In this document: piece by piece, positions 1-5,239 of the stretch
How positions within the stretch are numbered: position 1 is the first letter of the stretch
Layout: each line of letters starts with the position of its first letter
DNA from: CAZUMJ01 sp964621605
Lineage (GTDB): Bacteria; Actinomycetota; Acidimicrobiia; Acidimicrobiales; Iamiaceae
Direction of reading: 5' to 3'
Assembly: GCA_964621605.1 (NCBI GenBank)
Contig: CAZUMJ010000068.1
Location: 1 to 7,106 of the forward strand
DNA: 7,106 nt
The notes under the pieces: model-generated
The model's input: the letters and a program-made list of their open reading frames with translations, nothing else
Databases searched by the model: none
Told to the model about the DNA's origin: nothing
Made by a program: the position numbers and the translations under genes

Positions 1-238
1 GGCGACCCTGCGCGTCGACGGCATCTGGTCCAACCCGCCGATCCGCATCGGCAAGCCGGCGTTGCACGGCCTGCTGCTCGAGTGGCTGGCCCGCCTGTCG
101 CCCCCGGGGTTCGCGAGCCTGGTGGTGCAGAAGCACCTCGGGGCCGACAGCCTTGCCCGGTGGCTCATCGACCAAGGTCACCCCACCAGCCGCGTCACCT
201 CGCGCGCCGGCTATCGCATTCTGGAGGTAGCAGCGTGA
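1..238 (+). CDS. Class I SAM-dependent methyltransferase, 'methyltransferase small' (RsmC/RlmG-like) family, 3' end only
   Basis: This is the C-terminal 78 residues of a gene that begins upstream; the reading frame starts at base 2 and ends at the TGA at 236-238. The fragment shows the N-P-P-I motif (fragment residues 11-14) followed by GKPALHGLLLEWLARLSPPG, then LVVQKHLGADSLARWL and a SRAGYRILEV ending. In this family the NPP(F/Y/I) motif lies in the substrate amino-group site, and relatives methylate the exocyclic N2 of guanine in 16S or 23S rRNA (RsmC, RlmG). The QKHLG and GYR-L ending is how I recall the short actinobacterial members. The SAM-binding glycine loop lies outside the window. 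The stop overlaps the next gene's GTG start (GTGA), so this gene and the TrmH-family gene after it are probably translated together. The RNA target cannot be told from the sequence. Confidence 0.85.
   Translation, partial: ATLRVDGIWSNPPIRIGKPALHGLLLEWLARLSPPGFASLVVQKHLGADSLARWLIDQGHPTSRVTSRAGYRILEVAA
223..227 (+). promoter_or_regulatory. Ribosome binding site of the TrmH-family gene
   Basis: A perfect GGAGG Shine-Dalgarno core lies inside the last codons of the upstream methyltransferase, 7 bases before the GTG at 235. It decides the start of the TrmH-family gene. The same frame is open further upstream to an ATG at 82, but that extension would overlap the methyltransferase by more than 150 bases and has no family similarity. 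Confidence 0.8.
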
Positions 239-759
239 AGCAGCTCGGCTCCACCGACCTGAAGCGTCTCCACCGCTCGTGGCGACGCCAGAGCCCTGCC
301 CGCGCCGCGCTCGTGCTCGACCGTGTCGCCCAGCCGTTCAACGTCGGGGCGATCCTGCGCACCGCCGCGGCGTTGCGCGTTGACGACGTGTGGTTCGTGG
401 ACGACACGCCGACTCCGGACCACACCAAGGTGGGGCGAACCGCGCTCGGTGCCGAGCGCTACCTGCAGGTCCACACCGCGGTTCCGAACGGCGCGGATGC
501 TGCGTCGGCCGCGCGTGCATCGGGCTACCGCGTCGTCGGGGTCGAACTGGCCGACGACGCGACACCGCTTCACGAGCTCGACCTTGCGGGAGACGTGTGC
601 CTCGTGATCGGCCATGAGGACCGCGGGCTCACCCCGGCAACGCTCGACGCCTGTGACGCAGTCGGGTACATCCCGCAGCTCGGTCGTATCGGGTCGCTCA
701 ACGTCGCGACCGCCGCTTCGATCGCGCTCTACGAACTTCGGCGCCAGAGCTGGGTATGA
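235..759 (+). CDS. TrmH/SpoU-family RNA 2'-O-ribose methyltransferase
   Basis: This is a 174-residue SPOUT-class enzyme that transfers the SAM methyl group to a ribose 2'-OH in tRNA or rRNA. All three family motifs are present. Motif 1 is NVGAILRTAAAL (residues 36-47), with N36 and the expected catalytic arginine R42. Motif 2 is LVIGHEDRGLT (123-133). Motif 3 is IPQLGRIGSLNVATAAS (146-162), which forms the trefoil knot with SAM and carries the conserved S154-L155-N156. The length is close to minimal one-domain members such as TrmL (about 157 residues). It is shorter than TrmH (about 229) and lacks the N-terminal L30e-like domain of RlmB/TsnR types. The start is GTG at 235, overlapping the previous stop and preceded by GGAGG. 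Its stop overlaps the next gene's start (ATGA at 756-759). The substrate is unresolved: tRNA position 18 or 34 are the usual options for proteins this size. Confidence 0.93.
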   Translation: MKQLGSTDLKRLHRSWRRQSPARAALVLDRVAQPFNVGAILRTAAALRVDDVWFVDDTPTPDHTKVGRTALGAERYLQVHTAVPNGADAASAARASGYRVVGVELADDATPLHELDLAGDVCLVIGHEDRGLTPATLDACDAVGYIPQLGRIGSLNVATAASIALYELRRQSWV

Positions 760-1532
760 CGACACCCGTCGCGCCGAAGCCCTGGGAGGTTGCGGTTGCC
801 GGCGGCCACCTCCGGGGCGGCACCTGGCCCGCCGCGGCCGCCCATGCACCGACCGTGCTCGCGCTGCACGACATCGGCGGCAACCACCGCTGGTGGGTGA
901 AGGTGGCGAGGTTGCTCGCCGGGTCGTGCACCATCGTGGCTCCGGACCTGCGCGGCCGCGGCCTCTCTGACGGCCTGCTCGGCCCTGCCGGGCTGGACGC
1001 GCACCTCGACGACCTGCGAATCGCCATCGCCTCTCTCGACACCTCCACTCGCCCGCTCCTCGTCGGACACGGGACCGGCTCGCTCCTCGCGTCCCACCTG
1101 GTGCAGGCCGGACCCCCCCACTCGGCAACGACTGCGACGGTTGTAGGGGTCGGCACCCCGCCGGACGCGGCCACGCTCGTGGCGCACGGCACCCTCGCCG
1201 CACGACGCCTCGTCCGACCCTTGGCACATCGGTCCGACGACCTCGCTTGGTGGCGAGCGCAGCCCGGGCTGCGCACAGGCCTCGACGCCGAGGCTCGCTG
1301 GGCGGTGAGCGGTGATGTCGTCGGGCACGGGTTCGGCTGGCGCGTGCAGGCGGCTGCACGCGAAGTGCAGTCGCTGGTGGACGACCTCGCATCCGCAGCC
1401 CCGTCCGCACTCGCACCGCCACACCATGAGATTGCTCCTCCCCGCGACCGCGATGCCTCCGATGGACCGACCGCGCTCCTGCGAGACGACTGGGCGGCCG
1501 CGGTCGCCGCGGAACTGTCGAGAGCGACCTGA
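756..1532 (+). CDS. Alpha/beta-hydrolase-fold protein, catalytic triad apparently lost
   Basis: This 258-residue protein has the N-terminal half of a classic alpha/beta hydrolase. Strand beta-3 and the oxyanion loop read VLALHDIGGNHRWW (residues 34-47). The conserved D64-L-R-G-R-G-L-S-D72 loop follows. The elbow is LLVGHGTGSLLA (101-112), normally G-x-S-x-G. Here the nucleophile position is G106 (codon GGG), and no Ser, Asp or Cys replaces it. Strand beta-6 is visible as TVVGVGTPP (128-136). After about residue 205 no beta-7 strand with an acidic residue and no clear beta-8 histidine can be seen. The segment from about 213 to 240 is Ala/Pro/Asp-rich and the ending RDDWAAAVAAEL resembles the family's last helix. 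It is therefore either a pseudoenzyme or very divergent. The ATG overlaps the upstream stop (ATGA), which suggests coupled translation with the RNA methyltransferases. The role is unknown. Confidence 0.8.
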   Translation: MTTPVAPKPWEVAVAGGHLRGGTWPAAAAHAPTVLALHDIGGNHRWWVKVARLLAGSCTIVAPDLRGRGLSDGLLGPAGLDAHLDDLRIAIASLDTSTRPLLVGHGTGSLLASHLVQAGPPHSATTATVVGVGTPPDAATLVAHGTLAARRLVRPLAHRSDDLAWWRAQPGLRTGLDAEARWAVSGDVVGHGFGWRVQAAAREVQSLVDDLASAAPSALAPPHHEIAPPRDRDASDGPTALLRDDWAAAVAAELSRAT

Positions 1533-1540
1533 CGGCGACC

Positions 1541-1554
1541 CCACGTGGATCCAC
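1541..1554. repeat. Two overlapping perfect palindromes downstream of the hydrolase gene
   Basis: CCACGTGG (1541-1548) and GTGGATCCAC (1545-1554) are each their own reverse complement and share four bases. They begin 8 bases after the hydrolase stop and about 120 bases before the lipoprotein start. They could be an operator or part of a transcript-end structure. Short palindromes also arise by chance in GC-rich DNA, so the functional call is weak. Confidence 0.3.
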
Positions 1555-1575
1555 CACACCGCTGAAGCGCCGTGC

Positions 1576-1614
1576 CCCTGCCGAAGGGCCCGAGCAGGCG
1601 GGTTCCGGCAGAGG
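1576..1614 (+). terminator. Possible weak hairpin terminator after the hydrolase operon
   Basis: CTGCCG (1578-1583) can pair with CGGCAG (1606-1611). Two further C-G pairs (1576-1577 with 1613-1614) become possible if A1612 is bulged. The loop is 22 bases and contains a GGGCCC palindrome. There is no T-tract, which is common for high-GC actinobacterial terminators but leaves this a modest candidate. Its position between the operon and a gene with its own promoter supports the idea. Confidence 0.3.
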
Positions 1615-1659
1615 CCCCCGCCTAGTGACGTGCGCCACATTGCGGGCAGGCGGCGGGTA

Positions 1660-1665
1660 TACGGT
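1660..1665 (+). promoter_or_regulatory. Candidate -10 element for leaderless transcription of the lipoprotein gene
   Basis: TACGGT matches the actinobacterial -10 consensus TANNNT and sits in an overlapping TATAC context (1658-1662). Exactly 6 bases separate its end from the ATG at 1672, the usual distance from a -10 box to the transcription start. The A of the ATG could therefore be +1. There is no Shine-Dalgarno sequence at a usable distance, which fits a leaderless mRNA. No good -35 is present: TTGCGG (1640-1645) gives only a 14-base spacer. Confidence 0.5.
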
Positions 1666-1671
1666 TGCCGC

Positions 1672-2208
1672 ATGACACGCACCAGCAAGCTTTTCCTCAG
1701 CGCATCACTCGCCGCGATGGTCGCCCTTGGGGCGTGCTCCAGCAGCAGCGACAAGGCCAAGGCCGATACGGGCGGCACCGCGGCGCCGACCACCGTCGCC
1801 GGCTCCGACACCCAGACCGACACCACCCCGCCGCCCCCCTCGGGCTCCGATAGCGCGACATCCGACTCGACTGGCACCGACACCGCGGCCGGCGGCACCG
1901 AACTGTCCAACCCGGCCATCAAGAAGGAGCTGTCGGCCAGCAACCCCGACCTGTGGGCACTCGTCAACTACGACTACCTGTCCTGGTCCGCCTTCGACGG
2001 CTACAACGTCCTGCTCAACGTGGGTGCAGACGCCACCAAGGCGGTCGACCTCTGCAACGCCCTGTCGGCACTCGTCTACGACTCGAAGGTGTACAAGGCG
2101 ACGCCCGACACCCCGATCCAGATCTCCGTTCCTGCTGACGCGTCCGACTACACCGGCAAGCCCGTTGCCAAGCGCGACAACAAGGCCGACACCTGCAAGG
2201 CCGTCTGA
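1672..2208 (+). CDS. Small secreted lipoprotein, unrecognised C-terminal domain
   Basis: This 178-residue protein has a textbook lipoprotein signal. R3 and K6 are followed by a hydrophobic stretch LFLSASLAAMVAL (7-19) and the lipobox L19-G20-A21-C22, so Lgt and LspA should leave a lipid-modified C22 anchored in the membrane, facing outward. Next is a low-complexity Ser/Thr/Asp/Pro/Gly linker (about 23-76, with a PPPP run at 53-56), typical of a flexible tether. A folded domain of about 100 residues (77-178) follows, with aromatic-rich NYDYLSWSAFDGY (99-111) and two cysteines, C128 and C175, that could form a disulfide outside the cell. I do not recognise this domain. The frame is open upstream to an ATG at 1312, but that would bury the signal peptide. 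ATG 1672 is also supported by the -10-like box just before it. The gene appears monocistronic and faces priA tail to tail. Confidence 0.87.
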   Translation: MTRTSKLFLSASLAAMVALGACSSSSDKAKADTGGTAAPTTVAGSDTQTDTTPPPPSGSDSATSDSTGTDTAAGGTELSNPAIKKELSASNPDLWALVNYDYLSWSAFDGYNVLLNVGADATKAVDLCNALSALVYDSKVYKATPDTPIQISVPADASDYTGKPVAKRDNKADTCKAV

Positions 2209-2245
2209 GCCACCCACGCCGCCATCGGGCACCGCTCGGTGGCTC
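2207..2245. terminator. Inverted repeat between convergent genes, probable bidirectional terminator
   Basis: GAGCCACC (2207-2214) and GGTGGCTC (2238-2245) form a perfect 8-bp stem with a 23-base loop. The left arm begins inside the TGA of the lipoprotein gene, and the right arm ends one base before the end of the priA stop codon at 2247-2249. The symmetry lets it act on transcripts from both strands. No T-tract follows on either strand. Confidence 0.5.
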
Positions 2246-2246
2246 G

Positions 2247-4043
2247 CTAGACACGCGGCGGGTCGACCTCCACACGGAGGCGGCCCGCCGGGCGCGAGAC
2301 CGACGCCAACGCATCCGCGAGGTCTGCGTGGGTAGGGGCACGAACCAGCCATGCATCGTCGAGCGGACCCTGCACGGTGACCCGACCCGCCGGGAGTGCA
2401 GCCGCAAAGGCGGCCGCGGGCTGCCCCGAAATGCGCGCGAGTGCCGCAAACGGCGGGAGCTGCAGGTCTCTCCGCACGGCGGTCTCGGCCTCCCGCACCA
2501 GAGCTGGATCACCTGCACTCGCTGCACGAAGCACGACGTGATCTGGCTGGCGTGACTGCACCAGCACACGCCCGGCTCCTGCACGGCCACCGACGAGCCG
2601 CCCTGCACGAGCCAGGAGCGCGAATGCCCGCTCCGCAGCACGAAGGTGCGGGGCGGTGAGCTCCTGGTCGAAATCGCAGAACGCCACCACGTCGACTCGT
2701 CCGACACGATGCAGCACCGCCTCGGTACCGATCAGCACACGACTCTTGGGAGGCACGTCTGTAGAGGTAGTCACCTCGTCGACCTCCTCTCCGACCAGCG
2801 CGGCGAGCTCCTCTCGGACCCGGCCCACCGCAGCACGCACCACCTTCAGCGCGGTTGACCCACACGAGGAGCAGAGCAACGGCCGGGTTGCTCCACAGCG
2901 CCGGCACGCAAGGTGATCGCCGTCAGGCTGCCCGACGGCCGCGCCACACGTGGCGCACGAGGCCAGCGACCCACACGCCCGGCACGCCAACAGGCGAGCC
3001 CGCCCAACGCGGTTCAGCACGCACACGACACGGCCACCGTCACGAACCAATGCCGCAAGGCGCGGCGACACCATGCTGCCGGCTGTGGCCGGGTCCTCGT
3101 CGCGGCGATCGATCACTTCCAACGTCGGCCAACCGCCGCGCTCGGCTGCGGGCGGCAGCCGCACGAGTTCGCCCAGTGCCTCATCTTCGAGCGTCGGACA
3201 GGGCGAGAGCAGGAAGGCGGGCACACCTGCCCGGCGGCAACGCTCCACCACGACGTCACGCGCATGCCACGTCGGCGCACGCTCCTCCTGGTGCGCCTCG
3301 TCGTGCGAATCGACGACCACCGCGCACGCCAACGCGGGGGCGGGCGCCCAAGCCGTCGCCCGGGCGCCCACCACGACACGCCCACCACCGGCCGCGGCCG
3401 CCCACTCGTCGGCACCCGAACGGCCGCCCGATCCGCTGAGGTGCGCAACAGGAAGACCGGCACGCCCCAAGCCCGCAGCGAGACGAGCAGCCGACGAGGT
3501 GGACGGGCACACCAGCAGCACCGACGAGGCCGCGGCCCCAGGCGCCCGCTGCAGAAACTCCGCCGCCAGCCACGCCAGCATCGGCAGGCGGTCGAACGCC
3601 GGGGGGAGACGCAGCAACGTCGCCCCCGAGGAATCCGCGAGCGGAAGGTCGACCTCCAACTCGGCGGGGCGGGCAAGGCGGCGAGGCGGCGGCGCTGCTG
3701 AGCGAGGTGCGGACACCACCGCCGAGGCCGACGCGGTCCGCAAGAAGGAGGCGGTCGGGCCCGCCCACCGCCAGGCGGCCCACTCGGCCAGGGTCAGCAC
3801 GTCTGCTGCGGGACCGTGCCCGCGCACCTTGGAAACAGGTCGAAGCGTGACCCCGGGCGGCGGCTCCGCGTCGACATCTGTGACCCATCCGCCGACGCGA
3901 CGGCCGTGCAGGTCGATGCGGACCTCGGACCCGACCGTCACCCACGTCGGCGCGTCGTCGGGCAGGACGTACGCGAAGCGGCGCGCCAGCCCCCGGACGT
4001 CGGGGAGAACCCAGACGACCCGGGGGCCGGACGCCAGCGGCAC
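2247..4043 (-). CDS. priA: Primosomal protein N' PriA, actinobacterial type lacking helicase motifs
   Basis: The protein has 598 residues. PriA reloads the replisome at collapsed forks. The N-terminal DNA 3'-end-binding domain is present (RRFAYVLPDDAP at 21-32, SKVRG at 71-75). The zinc module is intact, with eight cysteines in four CxxC pairs: C354/C357, C363/C366, C380/C383 and C391/C394. The C-terminal domain ends in RVEVDPPRV. The ATPase core is degraded: the Walker A GxTGSGKT is replaced by a stretch around LLRLPPAF (143-150), and the DEEH box region reads D245-S-H-D. The motif VI QVAGRAGR is RLVGGRAGAG (482-491). Actinobacterial PriA proteins are known to lack detectable helicase motifs, so this is a lineage trait and not decay in this strain. 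GTG 4043 is chosen because it lies 2 bases after the metK stop; the next in-frame GTG (V35) would remove the conserved N-terminus. No spaced Shine-Dalgarno is seen, so coupling to metK is likely. Confidence 0.93.
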   Translation of the reverse strand: MPLASGPRVVWVLPDVRGLARRFAYVLPDDAPTWVTVGSEVRIDLHGRRVGGWVTDVDAEPPPGVTLRPVSKVRGHGPAADVLTLAEWAAWRWAGPTASFLRTASASAVVSAPRSAAPPPRRLARPAELEVDLPLADSSGATLLRLPPAFDRLPMLAWLAAEFLQRAPGAAASSVLLVCPSTSSAARLAAGLGRAGLPVAHLSGSGGRSGADEWAAAAGGGRVVVGARATAWAPAPALACAVVVDSHDEAHQEERAPTWHARDVVVERCRRAGVPAFLLSPCPTLEDEALGELVRLPPAAERGGWPTLEVIDRRDEDPATAGSMVSPRLAALVRDGGRVVCVLNRVGRARLLACRACGSLASCATCGAAVGQPDGDHLACRRCGATRPLLCSSCGSTALKVVRAAVGRVREELAALVGEEVDEVTTSTDVPPKSRVLIGTEAVLHRVGRVDVVAFCDFDQELTAPHLRAAERAFALLARAGRLVGGRAGAGRVLVQSRQPDHVVLRAASAGDPALVREAETAVRRDLQLPPFAALARISGQPAAAFAAALPAGRVTVQGPLDDAWLVRAPTHADLADALASVSRPAGRLRVEVDPPRV

Positions 4044-4045
4044 TC

Positions 4046-5239
4046 CTACAGGCCGAGCGCGGCGCGCAGCGCGTCGGCGCGGCCGGTCTGCTCCCAGGTG
4101 AAGTCCGGGTCGGGCCGACCGAAGTGGCCGTACGCCGCGGTCTTCTTGTAGATCGGGCGGCGCAGGTCGAGGTCGCGCAGGATCGCGGCCGGACGCAGGT
4201 CGAACGTCTCGCGCACGACCTCCGAGATCTTCACCGGGTCGACACGCTCGGTGCCGAACGTCTCCACCAACAGCGACACCGGCTGCGCCACGCCGATGGC
4301 GTAGGCCACCTGAACCTCGGCGCGGGCCGCGGCACCGGCAGCAACGAGGTTCTTCGCGACCCAACGCGCGGCGTACGCGGCGGAACGGTCGACCTTCGAC
4401 GGGTCCTTGCCGGAGAAGGCACCGCCGCCGTGGCGGGCGGAGCCGCCGTAGGTGTCGACGATGATCTTGCGACCCGTCAGGCCACAGTCGGCGTGTGGGC
4501 CACCGAGCTCGAACGCGCCCGTCGGGTTGACGAGCACCCGGAAGTCGTCGTCGGCGAACTGCGCGGGCAGCAGCGGGCGGATGACGTGCTCGATCAGGTC
4601 AGGCTTGATGACCGTCGCGGCGTCGACGCCGGGCTGGTGCTGCGTGGAGATGAGGACGGTCTTGAGCTCGACCGGCCGCCCATCCTCGTAGTCGAAGGTG
4701 ACCTGGGTCTTGCCGTCGGGACGCAGGTACGGCAGCACGCCGGACTTGCGCACCTCGGCGAGGCGAGCAGCGAGACGGTGCGCCAGCCAGATCGGCAGCG
4801 GCATGAGGTCGTCGGTCTCGTCGGTGGCGTAGCCGAACATCATGCCCTGGTCGCCGGCACCCTGGCTGTTGAGCACGTCTTCGCCCGAGGCGCCGGTGCG
4901 CGTCTCGAGGGCGGTGTCGACGCCCTGCGCGATATCGGGTGACTGCGGGTCGATGGAGGTGATCACGCCGCAGGTGTTGCCATCGAAGCCGACAGACTCA
5001 CGGTCGTAGCCGATGCCGTTGATGGTCTTGCGCACGATCGAAGGGATCTCGACGTAGGCGGACGTCGTGATCTCACCGGCGACGAGCGCGAGGCCCGTCG
5101 TCACCATGGTCTCGCACGCGACGCGCGCGGCCGGGTCCTGTTCGAGGATGGCGTCCAGGATCGAGTCGGAGATCTGGTCGGCCATCTTGTCGGGGTGACC
5201 TTCGGTCACCGACTCGGAGGTAAAGGTCCAGCGGGTCAC
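4046..5239 (-). CDS. metK: S-adenosylmethionine synthetase (methionine adenosyltransferase)
   Basis: This cytosolic 397-residue enzyme makes S-adenosylmethionine from methionine and ATP. The full length matches the family (about 385-400). The three-domain signatures are clear: FTSESVTEGHPDKMADQISD (residues 6-25, with ATP-contacting H15 and D17), the hexapeptide GAGDQG (127-132) continuing into MMFGYATDET, and the P-loop-like GGGAFSGKDPSKVDRSAAY (271-289, with K278 and K282). The methionine-site stretch NPTGAFELGGPHADCGLTGRK spans 238-258. The GTG start at 5239 overlaps the coaBC stop (GTGA) and has a well-placed AGGAG upstream. The priA start follows 2 bases after its stop. There is no SAM riboswitch ahead of the gene, because it lies directly against coaBC. 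Its product supplies the methyltransferases encoded elsewhere in the window. Confidence 0.98.
   Translation of the reverse strand: MTRWTFTSESVTEGHPDKMADQISDSILDAILEQDPAARVACETMVTTGLALVAGEITTSAYVEIPSIVRKTINGIGYDRESVGFDGNTCGVITSIDPQSPDIAQGVDTALETRTGASGEDVLNSQGAGDQGMMFGYATDETDDLMPLPIWLAHRLAARLAEVRKSGVLPYLRPDGKTQVTFDYEDGRPVELKTVLISTQHQPGVDAATVIKPDLIEHVIRPLLPAQFADDDFRVLVNPTGAFELGGPHADCGLTGRKIIVDTYGGSARHGGGAFSGKDPSKVDRSAAYAARWVAKNLVAAGAAARAEVQVAYAIGVAQPVSLLVETFGTERVDPVKISEVVRETFDLRPAAILRDLDLRRPIYKKTAAYGHFGRPDPDFTWEQTGRADALRAALGL

Noticed and set aside
82..234. N-terminal extension of the TrmH-family protein to ATG 82
   Set aside because: The extra 51 residues are low-complexity and overlap the upstream methyltransferase. 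GTG 235 has GGAGG at 7 bases and gives the expected family N-terminus.
211..1638. Long open frame on the - strand across the methyltransferase and hydrolase genes (and a second at 729-1967)
   Set aside because: Its translation is Arg/Gly/Pro-rich with no family motif and lies antisense to genes with clear motifs. Long antisense frames are expected in high-GC DNA.
1312..1671. N-terminal extension of the lipoprotein to ATG 1312
   Set aside because: It would overlap the hydrolase gene and place the lipoprotein signal peptide about 120 residues inside the protein.
2913..4101. Several + strand open frames of 190-380 codons opposite priA
   Set aside because: They are Arg/Ala/Pro-rich shadows. The - strand frame carries the PriA zinc cysteines and conserved ends.
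4044..4364. Extension of PriA upstream into metK
   Set aside because: The extra residues are an Arg-rich shadow of metK. GTG 4043 directly after the metK stop gives the normal PriA N-terminus.
4124..4942. 272-codon open frame on the + strand
   Set aside because: It is fully antisense to metK, whose signature motifs are unmistakable. Its composition is a codon-mirror artefact.
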